A DNA stretch of 64,000 nt from Cladorrhinum sp. PSN259 (taxonomy: Eukaryota > Ascomycota > Sordariomycetes > Sordariales > Podosporaceae), in NCBI GenBank assembly GCA_033725935.1, contig MU867091.1, positions 62,001-126,000 on the forward strand, in the 5' to 3' direction. Positions within the stretch are counted from its first letter, which is position 1, and each line of letters opens with the position of its first letter. A program made the position numbers and the translations under genes. The notes below the pieces were generated by a model that saw only the letters and a program-made list of their open reading frames with translations, had not been told where the DNA came from and ran no database searches. Positions 1-11,090 of this stretch are shown here, one piece after another.

Positions 1-46
1 AGTCGCCTCGGGAATATTAAATTAACCAACAATATCACCTTGACAG

Positions 47-3000
47 TTATTTTGCGCAAAAGCCCAGGCCAGCTTTCTAGCAGATTTGACTGCCCTACCA
101 TGGATACAATTTTCAACTTTTCCCATCATCCTCCGGAATAAATCTTTCTTCCTCAACTACTCCATCGCCCATGAGACTATTGACTTTGCACAACTTGATC
201 TCAAAACAACTGGTCACCTCAACACACTACAAAGCCTCAAGAATCTCACTTTTACAGCAGTCTTGTCTTCTTCCAACCTCGCAAAAATACCGCGCAAAAG
301 CACCCGGAAGAAGACAATAATTGATATCACGATTAACATCCTAGGACCCGAGGAACTTGCTGAGGCTGTTGGTGATCTCTTAGCCAATGTTGACTGTTGC
401 CTTCAACACCCGACATATCTGGAACCGAACATACAATACAAAAACCCTCATTACTTTTACACAGACGGTACAATGACAGACTTGCGACACCTTATAGGAC
501 CAGTCATCAAAGAGTCTGAATCAGTTTGGGTTTCTCGAAGGATTGACAAGATCTTTGAGTCTCTTGGAAATGTCGAAATGGTTGACTCAGTTCCGAGAAA
601 GGAAGAGAACTTGACACAGGTCAGGAAGTGCCTCCACAATACAACTCTCAAAGAGTAAGTGCACCACGAACTAGTGACGGTTTCCTAATATGTATCAAAT
701 ATGAGCTGACGTCCACAAGTCATCAAACTGCCGCGATCAGATTCATCATGGGACGAGAAAACGCCAGTATTTGCCACGATACAGATAGAGAGCTCTGGGG
801 GCTAATTGATCCGATGTAAGGCCTGAAATGACCCTCAACAAAAGCTGGTGATAGTAGGTACTTACATATTTTGTTTTCCCGCAGGTTTATCTCGCGATTA
901 CCTTCACCGGGGCTTGGAGGTATACTTGCGGATGTCATGGGACTGGGAAAGACCCTGACCATGTTGAGCGCAATTGTGTGTGCCAAAGAAAATCTATCAA
1001 CAGCTGTACAACATGGCAAAGTCTACCTGACTGGCCCTTCAAGACCAAACACCACTCTAATAGTGCTTCCATCAAGGCGTAGGTCACGACCTACCTATAG
1101 ATATTTTGTTCTATTCCTGGCATCTAATACTGGTATCTAGAACTTTTAGATGTTTGGAACTCTGAGATCCAAAGGTAAGATATGGGTGTGCTTTAGGGGC
1201 GTTATAGGTTTTAGGAGCTGACATGTCCTCTAGCCGTTTCCACCGGGGAACCTTGTCAGTGGTTCTGTTTCACCAGGACACCCGTGCCAAGTCACCCGAT
1301 GAACTTCTTGGTTACGATGTTGTACTGACTACATACCATACCCTCGCTGCTGACTGGAAAGGACTGGGAGTACTACAAAATATCACCTGGCTCAGGATTG
1401 TACTTGACGAAGGTAGGTTTTTTCCAGGTCTTGTTACAATGGGCAGAACTAACAGAACTGGCCTTTAGCCCACTGGATTCGGAACCAATCAACAGGGCTC
1501 TTCAAGTCCACTACCAGCCTCAAGGCCGAAAGAAGATGGTGCTTGACTGGAACGCCCATCCAGAATAATCTACATGACGTCAGATCCCTGCTCAAGTTCC
1601 TTCGACATGGCCCGCTATCAGAGACCAAATACTTCGAAAAGTACATCAACGAGCCTATTCGGAAAGACCCCACTCTCGAGGAATCCTTCAGAAATCTTCA
1701 GCTTGTTCTTCGAACAGTCTGCTTGAGGAGAACAGAGGCATTACTGAGATTGCCACCACCTACTACCGAGGTTATTCCTATCAAGCTCTCCTCTGAGGAA
1801 GCTGCACTGTACAAGCGCCTAGAAATGGATTGGCAAGAAGATTACGAACGACAGATTTGTACGAAAGCAAAGGTCAACACATCTGCTCTTCTCTTTGAGA
1901 CCATCATGAAGCGCCGGAGACTCTGCAATCACGGGACATACGAAACAGAAGGCACAAAACCGCTTTCACCATCCCCGTCTGGAAAGAAGCGGAGGTCTAA
2001 GCAGCCATCGCCATTAGAAACTACGGAAGGTGACTCTTGTGTGCTATGTAATACGAAAGACGAGGATGTGGTAGCTTCGCTGGATGCAGCTGATGAATGC
2101 CCTTTGTGCGCTCGTTCCCTTTTGGCCAACTCTACCTCTCAGAACCCAGGACCAACCAGTTGGCTTACTGTTCCGGAGACAGCAAGTAGAGGGTCTACAC
2201 CACGAAGAGTGAGCCAAATGCCATCACCAATAGGGTCTCCGATGAGCTTGTTAGCAGAACCGACCGGACACTCTTCGAAACTTACGGCCGTCGCCCGAAA
2301 CATCTCCGAGTCCTGCGCTACGCCAGGTAATAAGAGGTAAACAGCGACTCACAATGACCAACATTCACTTGTACAGGGTATAGCATCCCCAGGCTGACCC
2401 CGTTTTGTAGCGTCGTCTTCACATCATGGCGAGCCACCCTCGACCTCCTAAGCACCGTACTCGTTCAAAGAAACATCCCTTATCTCAGAATAGACGGCAC
2501 CGTCGATTCAACAGAGCGTACGGCCATCTTATCACAATTCAACAACGATCCCGCCATCCCAGTCTTGCTCCTGACAATCGACTCAGGGGCAATAGGGTTA
2601 GTACTCCTCCCTTTTACCCACTTCAGGTTCATAATTATCTAATCTTTACCACCGCACTCTAGCGTCACAATAACAAGTGCTAATAGAGTTCACTTCGTCG
2701 AGCCTATCTACAACCCAGCCACCGAAGCTCAAGCCATCGCCAGAGCGCACAGGATGGGACAGACCAGACCTGTGACGGTCATCAAGTACATTACAGAAAA
2801 GACTGTCGAGACTGTTGAGTGGTCCCTAGGTTACCAGGTCATCAAGGTCGCAGACTACTGACTAAAAAAGTGACTGCCACAGAACATCCTGGAGTTGCAA
2901 AAACGTAAACGACTGTTGACCAAGTTTTCTTTGGACGATCAGATTAAAGATGAGCAGTCGGACTCGCTCGATGTATGTACTGTACCTTTTTTTTTTTTTT

Positions 3001-3095
3001 GTGATGAATTGATGCCTTCAAGATCTTGATGCTGATTTTTGAAACAATGCAATTTTTTACAGGACCTCAAGTTTATTTTGGATACTACAATGTAG
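47..3095 (+). CDS. SNF2-family DNA-dependent ATPase, RAD5/RAD16-like (5' partial)
   Basis: Ten exons can be read: about 47-654, 720-815, 885-1078, 1141-1174, 1234-1412, 1469-2336, 2411-2596, 2663-2837, 2883-2972 and 3063-3095, giving 820 codons in one frame. An in-frame stop at 41-43, followed by an acceptor-like CAG at 44-46, suggests that upstream exons lie outside the window. Seen in order: a nucleotide-binding loop (DVMGLGKT), a DEAH box formed across the fifth intron (DE|AH), motif III-like LTGTPIQNNLHD, a Cys-rich RING-like patch encoded near 2035-2110 (CVLC...CPLC), and a C-terminal helicase half ending in ARAHRMGQTRPV (motif VI). A RING between the two helicase lobes is typical of RAD5/RAD16/HLTF proteins, which remodel chromatin or act as ubiquitin ligases in post-replication repair. 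Ligase activity is inference, because the RING is short of clear His/Cys ligands. The 34-nt fourth exon and the exon 8 donor are the least certain parts of the model. Confidence 0.85.
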
Positions 3096-3590
3096 TCGGT
3101 GTTGAGTAAGTGGGGTCGGGTCGTTGATGCGCAGTAAGCGGACTATCGGTGTGACGGTTGTTCACTGCTTTGTCAAAGCTGTCATCCCCCATTAATGGGC
3201 CTCCAGACTCAATTGGCTGCCATGTATACCTCTTGTGCAAGAGAACTGGGCTTCACCTTCTTCTCTTCTTCCTTTCTGTGTCTTGGGGTTTTTGTTGTGA
3301 GCAGTTGACAATATATGGCCGAAAGGCCTGAGCTGTTGTAACAAACAGTGACAAGAAATTAGTATTTCTCAAGCTGTGGATGTCTGATACGGGACAATTC
3401 CTTTGTATAATGGCCGATAGGGTCTTTGTTGTCAGAAACAGCTCCCGACAGTCTGCGTTGTCAAGCAAGATGGCTCAACACTTCTCGGAAGGACGATGCA
3501 TTGGCGATCAGGTGTGTTTCCAGCACTGAATCAATCTTGTATTGGTAGCTCTTGCATCTCCTCTCAGTACAAATACTGAGCCTTAGGGAG
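3096..3590. other. Intergenic, no gene seen
   Basis: This is the 3' flank of the SNF2-type gene and the flank of the patatin relic. Short open frames here have no recognisable features. No repeat or RNA gene was seen. Confidence 0.5.
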
Positions 3591-4854
3591 CAAGCTCTCT
3601 TGGGATCAGTAGGGGTAGAACAAGCACGGGAGGGTAAGTGCCAATTTAGACATTCTTATTCTAGTCTAACCCTAAACCGCAATCTTATAGCCGTCATACT
3701 CGGCCGGCTAGAGATAGACATACAGAGCGCTATTAACGCATATCTGGCACTATCGAGAACCATCTTCAAGCCGCGAAGAAAGGCTTTCAATCTGATATCA
3801 AGGCTATCTAATGCCATAAGGGCCTACGCAAGGTTCGATACAGCCCGGCTCGAGCAGTGCATCAAGGCTATAGTGAAGGAGAGACTAGGGGACAAAAATG
3901 CACCGTTACTTCAAGAAAAGGAGAAAAAGAGATACAGAGTATAATTATTTCATTTTACACCCCCTTAAACAGAAATATAAATGCTAATAGGATCCTAGCT
4001 TTATCTACGCAATCCGTCGCGAGAACACACAACCCGTTTTCCTCGCAGCTACCACTCGGATCGCGGCCACAAGGTGCCATACACCATCTAGGAAGGCCTG
4101 CCAAGCTACAGCGGCCGCCGTCTCCATCTTTAAGCCTATCTGCATCGGCCCCTTCAAAAAAGATTTTATTAACGGCGCAATCGAATTCAACAATCCGTTC
4201 AATAAGGTATTAATAGAAGGGCGCGACTTATGGCCAAAGACCATCATTCCCCAGAATATCGGGTGCCTGATCAACATCGGCACCGCCGGTTTACATCCCA
4301 ATTCGTTATTTAGAGCATCGGCGGTACAGGCTAGTCGGGTACTTCTATGCATCGCGCTTAAGACGGAAAAGACGGCTAAGCGGTTCCACCGCGCGTTTCC
4401 CACCCTAGTCTCCCTAAACAAGTACTTCCGTTTCAACGTTCTAAAGGGCCTCGAGAATATTAGCCTTTCCAAGCACAACAAAATAAACATCCTAACGGCT
4501 ACGACGCGCGCGTACCTACACCTCAAGTCGAGCCAAATCCAGCTACAAAGCGCCACCATCACCTTAGCGTCTCGGCTTTTATCTACGGGAGGCATAGAGC
4601 AACCCCCAGTCCGGAGCCTATATACCACCTCCTCGGTACCCATCCTTGCCAGAACTACTCCTATTGCATCCGATGCTAGACCCAGCGTTACCGCTAAAGA
4701 TACGGATATTCTCGGCTACGATAAACAGGGGGTAAGCGCCAGCGACCTTCAGACCTTTAACAGTATCCAGTCCTGGGTAAAGTCGTTTCGGTCGGAATCC
4801 AAAGTCTATGAGAATGTAACAAACGTCAGCGGGATGAAGAAAAGTGCCAGCTGA
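3590..4854 (+). pseudogene. Patatin-like phospholipase relic, 5'-truncated
   Basis: Three pieces of a fungal patatin domain lie in order. At 3608-3633 the frame reads R-T-S-T-G-G, resembling the nucleophile elbow G-T-S-T-G-G but with Arg for the first Gly. It is followed by GTAAGT, the start of a probable old intron. At about 3685-3938 comes an open stretch beginning LIAVILGRLEIDI. After a 52-nt phase-0 intron-like gap (3939-3990, GTATAA...ATAG), a 288-codon open frame runs from 3991 to the stop at 4852-4854 with no usable start codon. That frame carries patatin landmarks: SFIYAIRREN, an ATAAAVSIF block, IGPFKKDFINGA, INIGTAG and YFRFNVLKGLE. The expected catalytic Asp of the D-G-A motif is Asn (codon 4171-4173). 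The DGGG oxyanion segment is absent and stop codons lie upstream. In fungi this family often heads NLR-like proteins or acts as a lipid hydrolase. I call it a decayed copy, unlikely to be active. Confidence 0.7.
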
Positions 4855-5843
4855 GTGAGCAGACGGACCGCTTCTGCTTCTTTGATCGACTGCTTGGACT
4901 CCTTCACAGACACATGCATCCAGGCAACCTTGTGGATCATTCTGCTGTTGAAGTCTTGGTTCAACTTCTCAGATAATTCAGCACGGGTACTTGATCAAAA
5001 GATTTGGTAAATTCAGTTGGCAATCGTTCTTCTAAAAACCAAAAGCTCTTCCGGCGTCGCGAAATGGAGATCCTCAGTTGCTGACTGATGACTGAGAGGC
5101 TGGAGGAGCAGCAAAGTGGGTTGGGTCAGGTTGTGTTTGCAGGTGCCCTTGATGTCCAGTCGGCCATGAATGAACTCGAGGGCGACTTGGCCGTTGAAGG
5201 TTGCCTGCAGTCATTGCAGGTGTAATCCATGATGATGTATATCTAGCAAACTGGTGAAGTATTTTGATCAGTGTGTGAGGAAGGTAGGAACACCGATTTA
5301 TTACTCCTGAAGATGGATCGTGTAGACAATCTGTGACTAGTAAATCCATAGGGGTCTCTCTGTGACTCAGTTCTTGTGTCTCTGTGGCCTCATATCTACG
5401 CATGACCTATTAAAACAAACAGACCGCGTAACGGAGGAAGAGACTATTTATCTTCCGATATTGGTACTCAAAGTATCTAGCGGGCGGAGGAGAGTCTAGC
5501 CAACTCTGTCAACAGAGCTGTGAGGTTCCGTTAGATTATTACCCAAAAAAATACTATTATTAGACTGGCACTAGCCAAATATAACTATGTAAGAATACAA
5601 ATGCTTTTCAGTCGAAGCTCCAACTGAATAAAAGTTACTCACTGATGACGTTCGGAGCCTGGTGGGCTAGGTGTAAACATACTTCTCAGAACGGAACACA
5701 AAGACCACAGGAGCTGGAAACTGTAAGAGTTTAGAGTCTGTCTGTAAACAAGTACGAAGCAGCTGTTCGTCAGGAAATCATTATCATCATAATTATCCCG
5801 GGATACCTATCAGAGGACAGAGTGGAAGCGTCTCTTGTCAGGT
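4855..5843. other. Gene-poor stretch, no supported gene
   Basis: No long conserved frame was seen. A minus-strand frame of 109 codons (5074-5403) lacks recognisable motifs. Short plus-strand stretches around 4857-4980 and 5087-5220 look weakly protein-like but are broken by stops, so they may be further decayed sequence linked to the patatin relic. The right end is the 3' flank of the monooxygenase. Confidence 0.4.
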
Positions 5844-8274
5844 CTAATTTCTGTAAACCATAAACCCCTCGAAATACTTGTCCAGCTCCTCAAAGTCTTC
5901 CAAATTACCGATCCACCCAACATGCTGATCCGGCCTGACAGCTACAACGCATCCCCTTTCCTTATCCACCCCATAGTTCTTGTATGCATCTCCGAATCCT
6001 TCATGATAGCTAACATCATCCACAAACACCTTGCTATAATTCCAACCTTTACTCGCGTCAAAGGGGTGCAAAATGTCGGGGAAATCTCTGAGCAATTCCG
6101 TCTCGGTCCGCTTGGCTGAGTGAATGGTCAGAACTTCTACCACGCTGTCGATCTTGTCCTCCTTGGGTGTAACCTTGCGTAAAAAGCTTTCAGGCGCGTC
6201 CAACTTTTCGCAGAACTTTTCGAGTCTGCTCTTTTGCTCTGGAGCAAGAACATTGCCGGCAAACAAAACGACTCTGAATCTCCCATCGAACTTGAGTCTC
6301 TCCTGGAAATGCCAAGGGCGGGCGTCGGCTTGGTTGAGCACCTTGAAGCTGTTGAAGCGCATGCCCACCGGTAATCCGGCTGCCAGAGCTTGTTTCTTGG
6401 CAAACTCTTCCTCCGTAATATTGTGCGGTGTCCCTTCCAGCAGTCTGCTCTTCTCACTTCCGTCTCCTTGCTCGGCGGGATCACCTGGTTTAACCACCAG
6501 AACGCTCGGGCCATAGTTGACTATGAGACCCGAAGCAAAGAGATTGCCCTTGAGGAAGGCATCCTTGAACTCTTCCATGCTGACTCCCTCGGCGTCCATG
6601 ACGTCTTTTGCTGGGCGACCCGAGAACAAACGGGAGAACTTGTGGTCAAAGTCGATGAGGTCTTGGGCAACTCTGCGTCTCTCGGATTGGTAGGTTGAGA
6701 GGATGGAGGGTTTGCAGATTCCTCTGGCGACCAGGCCGATCTTCCAGGCGAGGTTGTACGAGTCTTGCATGGATACATTCATGCCCTGGCCTGCTTTGGG
6801 GGAGTGGGTATGCACTGCATCTCCGGCTAGGAACACCCGGTTGCTGTCATCAGAGAAAGACGTTCCCACTCGTTGACCGATCTGTCATAGATAGTCAGAG
6901 AAATATGCCACACAACACTGTGAATAGGGGGTAAGCTTTACCTGATAAGCAGTCCACCAGTCACAATACTCGTAGTCAATCTTGTAAGGATGCATAATCT
7001 TTTGGGCAGCACCAAAGATCAAAGCAGGCGTGATCTTTGATCTATCTGCCCGTCCAGACGCATCAGGGGTAACTTCCTTCAGCTGAATGTACAGCCGGAC
7101 AAGACGGTCCTCGCGAGGAATCACCATCAGACTTCCGTCATTGGCTGAGTGAATTGCGCATCGCATGCGGATATCGGCTATAACTGTCAGTTCTCACTCA
7201 TCCACTCCCTTGACTCAGAAGAGAGAGAGAACTCACGAAAATCAGTTATAGGAATAATATCCATCACGCCCCAAATAAAATCCGTGGCCTCACCCTGCAA
7301 CTCAAACCCCAACGCCCGTCTCGTCCAGCTCCTCGCCCCATCACACCCAACCACATACTTTGCATTCACAATTTCAATCAATCCCTTTTTCTCAGTCTGC
7401 TTTTCTTCTTCTTCTTCTTCTTCGTCGTCGTCGGCATATCCCTCAAGATTACTCCTAAACAGCCCATCACTCCCTTGATTCTTGTACATTCCTTGCCCAG
7501 GAGCAGGAACGACCTGCCTAATCTCGGCCTCTTCCCTACTCAACCGCCTCAGTTCAACTCTAACAGGATATTCCCCTTTCCCTTCCCTTTCCCCTTCCCC
7601 TTCCCCCGCATGAATCTCCAGCCGTTCCGGCACCCAGCCCCTCCTCACACCCCTCCAGGTGGCCCTAGAATACTTGGCAATATTATCCAGCAAGAACCCT
7701 TCGATCCGTCCCTGGTGCAGCACAATCTGCTGGAACCTGCTCAGCCCCACGATCGTGTCCGGTATCCTGTCGCTCCTCCTGATTATACGAGTGTCGGGGT
7801 CGGGATTCCACATGCAGATTTCAATCATGTGGTTGGCCTCCTTCCACGCCCGGTCGGCGAATCCGAGCGAGTCGAATATCTCGAGGGAGCGGCATTGCAG
7901 GCCGTCCGCTTGGCCCGTGAAGATTTTGGTGCGGCGGCGGTCGATGATGCGGAAGCTGAGGTCGGAACCGGAACCGGAACCGGAACCGTACCGGAAACCA
8001 GGTAAGTGGGAGAGGCAGGATGCGAGGGCTAGGCCTGCGGGGCCGGCGCCTATTATTAGGCTTTTTTTTTTTGTAGAAAAGGGAAGTCAGTGTTTTAAGT
8101 TTTAAAAAATAGTCATTTGATGGTTTGAAGAATCGTGTCGGAATGCCATGGCCCGATTTAAGGATAAAATAATTACCACTTTTAGAGCATTAGGTGAGGA
8201 GGGAAAAAAAGAAAAAAGAAAAAAAAGACTTACACGTCGACGTTGGATTCTTCGGGTTGGGGAGTGTCGGACAT
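5844..8274 (-). CDS. FAD-dependent monooxygenase, phenol 2-monooxygenase-like
   Basis: Four exons read on the minus strand: 8274-8234, 8060-7237, 7177-6942 and 6881-5844, joining in frame to 712 aa. The N-terminus carries the dinucleotide-binding motif GAGPAG at residues 18-23. This is followed by the conserved VGCDGARS (DG motif) and FLAGDAVHTHSPKAGQG (GD motif), the three hallmarks of group A flavoprotein hydroxylases. The C-terminal 200 residues fit the thioredoxin-like dimerisation domain of phenol hydroxylases. Such enzymes use NADPH and O2 to hydroxylate aromatic rings; the substrate here cannot be told. The start ATG lies 41 nt before a 173-nt intron, and the GAGPAG motif depends on that splice. 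Low-complexity inserts are visible: a Gly-Ser run from a GGAACC-type hexamer repeat near 7965-7995, a basic/acidic Gly-Glu run near 7565-7605, and a poly-Glu loop near 7405-7430. Confidence 0.88.
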
Positions 8275-8596
8275 GATTTGGTTTATGATTTTTTTAAAGT
8301 TTAAATATGATTATATGTTTGTGCTGAGTTTAAAATTTTGTGACTTGTCAACTTTCATATTGAAGAAATAAAGCTGTCAAGCTCATAACAAGAGGGGAAG
8401 ATTGTCTGTCAATACGTGTCTGCCCCACACCACCACCGATCAACAGCGGATGGGTTCCGAATGCTGCACGCATCGTTGGTTCCCATTTCTGATGTTACCT
8501 GCAGGTTAGCACCATCAAATGTGGTCCAGTAGATTTTACATCTTGAGGTCTGGGCACGCGATGTGGTCCTTTTAGACCAAAAGGGTGCTAACGCTA
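8275..8596. other. Upstream region of the monooxygenase
   Basis: About 320 nt, AT-rich next to the monooxygenase start. It probably holds that gene's promoter and 5' leader. No other element was recognised. Confidence 0.4.
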
Positions 8597-8845
8597 CTAG
8601 TAAATGTCACACCATTCAAAGATCAAATTTATGATGAGCAAGTTGAAGGTGATCAAGTTTTTTAAGTAGAAAGAAAAGAAAAAGAAAACATACCAATCCC
8701 TGCTCCAGTCGTCCCCGTGGGTGATTGACGAGCCGTCGCAGAGGTGACAGGTTCGTTGGGCGAGGAATGAAGTGGTACAGACTGGAGTGGCGACCGCCAC
8801 GCTGGCCAAATGGCTGGCGAGGGTGAAAAGGGTGGAAAGACACAT
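8597..8845 (-). CDS. Possible small secreted protein (uncertain)
   Basis: From the ATG at 8845 the minus strand encodes a short hydrophobic N-terminus (LSTLFTLASHLASVAVATP) that could be a signal peptide. A short segment with three cysteines follows (TPVCTT, RTCHLCDG) and then WSRD. A GTATGT donor follows directly, near 8689, so the true gene may splice into a small second exon around 8570-8600 instead of reading through the Phe-rich intron sequence to the stop at 8597. A longer frame upstream (from 8983) is also open. The family is not recognised. Expression evidence would be needed to accept it as a gene. Confidence 0.28.
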   Translation of the reverse strand: MCLSTLFTLASHLASVAVATPVCTTSFLAQRTCHLCDGSSITHGDDWSRDWYVFFFFSFYLKNLITFNLLIINLIFEWCDIY

Positions 8846-9088
8846 GATTTTCTGCTTTGTTTGTAAAAAATATTCTTTGCGGTTGGAATTCAAAAATTTA
8901 ATTGGGTATATCGGAACTAGCAGACCAGGAAAGAGAAGCAGACCGATTCCGAGGTATCCAAGGAATTTCAGCTCTCCTGTCAAAATTGGATGAGCGCCAT
9001 CATCATAAGACCTTTTCCGGCTGCTTCGAGTCCGAAGAGATAACTGAAAGGAAATTAAAAAGGTAGAAAAAATATCAAACTAAAACAT

Positions 9089-10117
9089 CTACGTCCAATT
9101 CGCCGGAGGCTTTTCCCCTTGAGACCCGTCCTCGGTAACCTCAATCTTTGGAAATAGCCTGCTCTCATCCATAAACGACCACCAACCCCTTAACCCTTGA
9201 TCATACAAATCCGCCCTCTTCTTGAACGAATGAACCAGCTCGTCATAGCTATACCCAGAATTCCCATCATGAACGGGAATCACGGGCTCAAAATCACCAT
9301 GCCACTGGGACTCACCGAAATCGGCCTCGTCCCCTTCCCCTTCCAGCCCAGGTTCCTCTGGATCCCTCTGAGTTCGATCAATCATCAAGGCATAGGCCAG
9401 AAAGATAATCTTTTGGGGCTTCTTCACCACCCCACCAAACTCTTTGCTCCTCTCCTCGTAAGTCTCCGTCATTGCCACGCGATACAGCCCCTCCAGGCCG
9501 CGGGCCAACAACCACTGGCAAATCTCCCTCCACATGGCATCCCGTGTTCGTAACACGGGGTGAACGTCGTAGTAGCCGCCCCAGACTACATCGTGGTACG
9601 CCATCTCGTTGACGGCCGGCATGATCATCCTCAAGAGGGAGTGCTGCAGCCTATCCAGCTCCTGGATCTGCGCCTTTGAGTAGGAGCTACAAAACGCCTG
9701 CATGCGCTTGGAAAGCTGGAGGTCCGTCTCGTTCTTGAGCGGATACTGGCCGAACTGGTTGCAGAACCGTTGGAAGCGGTACAGGGCGCACCTGACGCGC
9801 GTGTCATCTTTGGCGAAAGCTCCTCCTTCGTCAACAATCATCTTTGCGAGCTTGCGGACTGTGCGATCGAGCTTTGACAGAGCGACGGCCTGAGGCGGTG
9901 TGATTGTGGCGGCTGTTCTGAGTTCCAAAGTGGCAATGGCTTCGGGGAGCACATCTCGGCCGATTTGGTTGGTGAGCACTTTGGATGAGATTTTGGATGG
10001 TTGGAGGTAGAATGCGTGGAGGAAGGCGCGGCAGGTGAGGACTGTTGATCCGAGGTCTCTGACGTCGCTGAGATCCTCCAGCACCAGTCTCGCTACTTCG
10101 ATTGGTACTTGTTGCAT
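9089..10117 (-). CDS. Hypothetical F-box-like protein
   Basis: A single uninterrupted frame of 342 codons from ATG 10117. The first 35 residues (QQVPIEVARLVLEDLSD followed by STVLTCRAFLHAF) have the pattern of a fungal F-box: Pro-x-Glu, then two short helices, then a Thr-Cys-Arg segment before the last helix. If real, the protein would be a substrate adaptor of an SCF ubiquitin ligase, but the rest shows no LRR, WD40 or other substrate-binding repeat. A long helical middle region is followed by an acidic loop (EEPGLEGEGDEADFGE) and a Trp-rich C-terminus (GLRGWWSFMDE). Proteins of this type are numerous and poorly characterised in sordariomycetes. It is transcribed divergently from the VOC-family gene over a 314-nt gap. 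Confidence 0.65.
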   Translation of the reverse strand: MQQVPIEVARLVLEDLSDVRDLGSTVLTCRAFLHAFYLQPSKISSKVLTNQIGRDVLPEAIATLELRTAATITPPQAVALSKLDRTVRKLAKMIVDEGGAFAKDDTRVRCALYRFQRFCNQFGQYPLKNETDLQLSKRMQAFCSSYSKAQIQELDRLQHSLLRMIMPAVNEMAYHDVVWGGYYDVHPVLRTRDAMWREICQWLLARGLEGLYRVAMTETYEERSKEFGGVVKKPQKIIFLAYALMIDRTQRDPEEPGLEGEGDEADFGESQWHGDFEPVIPVHDGNSGYSYDELVHSFKKRADLYDQGLRGWWSFMDESRLFPKIEVTEDGSQGEKPPANWT

Positions 10118-10431
10118 GGTGTTTTATCTTTTGGTAATTGCTAATTCGTGATTGATAGCGAAAGGGAAATCAATTGATGGGAAGGAAGGAAGATGATGGC
10201 GGAGGGGGTTAAAGAATCTTAAAAGGAGGGGAAGTTACACCCTGGACTGATCGGTTTTGGTGGTGTGCACCTGCCTGCTGCTCATCAATTTTTTGCCTTC
10301 TCAATTCAGAATCCTGGGAAGGAATTTGCCGTCAACTTTTTACATGCACGTTGGGCGGGGGCGTGCACACCATCATTGATCACTGAGTTGCAGGTTTGTT
10401 GGTTGTTGAACAAATCTGGATTCTGTGGAAT
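10118..10431. promoter_or_regulatory. Shared divergent promoter region
   Basis: A 314-nt gap between the starts of the minus-strand F-box-like gene and the plus-strand VOC gene. It must hold both promoters. No specific binding site is asserted. Confidence 0.4.
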
Positions 10432-11010
10432 ATGAACCGCTGCAGGCCGTCCGTCCTTCGCACTCTTTCCAAACTCCTCCAACCCGTAGCAACAACACGC
10501 GCCTGCATGGTGTGCCTGACGAGCCTGGAAAGGAAACCAACTGCCTTACCCCTCACCAATTATTCTCAACCAAAACCACGTCAGCAGCCACAACAAAGTG
10601 GCACTGCTCCCAGAATGCAGCAAAAGCAAGAGTCCAGACCTGCGGGCCGACTTCAATCTGTCGCTCCCGTGTTCTCAACAGCTGACCTCACCCGATGGCT
10701 CAACCATTACCAGGCGCTCGGATTTAACGTCCGTCGCCACGGCGACATTTATGGGTTCGCTAATCGGGAAAATGTCCAAATCCATGTGTCGTACAATCCT
10801 GATCACGATCCGGCGACAACTGCGGGGTGCGCCTACGTCTACGTCGACGATGCCAAGCAGCTGTACAATTCCTGGTCGACAGTTCCCACAGGGTGCAGCA
10901 ACTTCTGTCGGAATGTGGCACCAACCAATACCGACTACGGACTCTGCGAGGGCGCCCACCTCGATCCTGACAATAATCTCATTCGTTACGGTTCACCAAT
11001 CGGAAAGTAG
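10432..11010 (+). CDS. VOC superfamily protein, bleomycin-resistance/glyoxalase-like
   Basis: A single exon of 192 aa from ATG 10432. The open frame extends further 5' but only with non-ATG codons. The C-terminal 115 residues match the vicinal-oxygen-chelate fold of small bleomycin-resistance-like proteins: LTRWLNHYQALGFNVRRHG, then YGFANRENVQIHVS, DHDPATTAGCAYVYVDDA and EGAHLDPDNNLIRYGSP. Bacterial relatives are stand-alone domains of about 120 aa that bind or sequester small molecules. Here an extra N-terminus of about 75 residues, rich in Arg, Ser, Thr and Gln and lacking acidic residues early on, could be a mitochondrial targeting segment or a linker. The close resemblance to the bacterial form makes an old transfer from bacteria plausible, but that is inference. 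Ligand and role are unknown. Confidence 0.75.
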   Translation: MNRCRPSVLRTLSKLLQPVATTRACMVCLTSLERKPTALPLTNYSQPKPRQQPQQSGTAPRMQQKQESRPAGRLQSVAPVFSTADLTRWLNHYQALGFNVRRHGDIYGFANRENVQIHVSYNPDHDPATTAGCAYVYVDDAKQLYNSWSTVPTGCSNFCRNVAPTNTDYGLCEGAHLDPDNNLIRYGSPIGK

Positions 11011-11090
11011 GATTTTGTCTTATCTCCTTTCAGGTACGCACGCTCCGTTCAATCCCTCATTCGTTCATTACTAATCCCATTTTACCTTCT

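Noticed and set aside
4005..4643. Minus-strand frame of 212 codons
   Set aside because: It is antisense to the patatin relic, whose plus-strand translation shows conserved blocks; the minus translation shows none.
5074..5403. Minus-strand frame of 109 codons
   Set aside because: No motif, no signal peptide, composition looks random.
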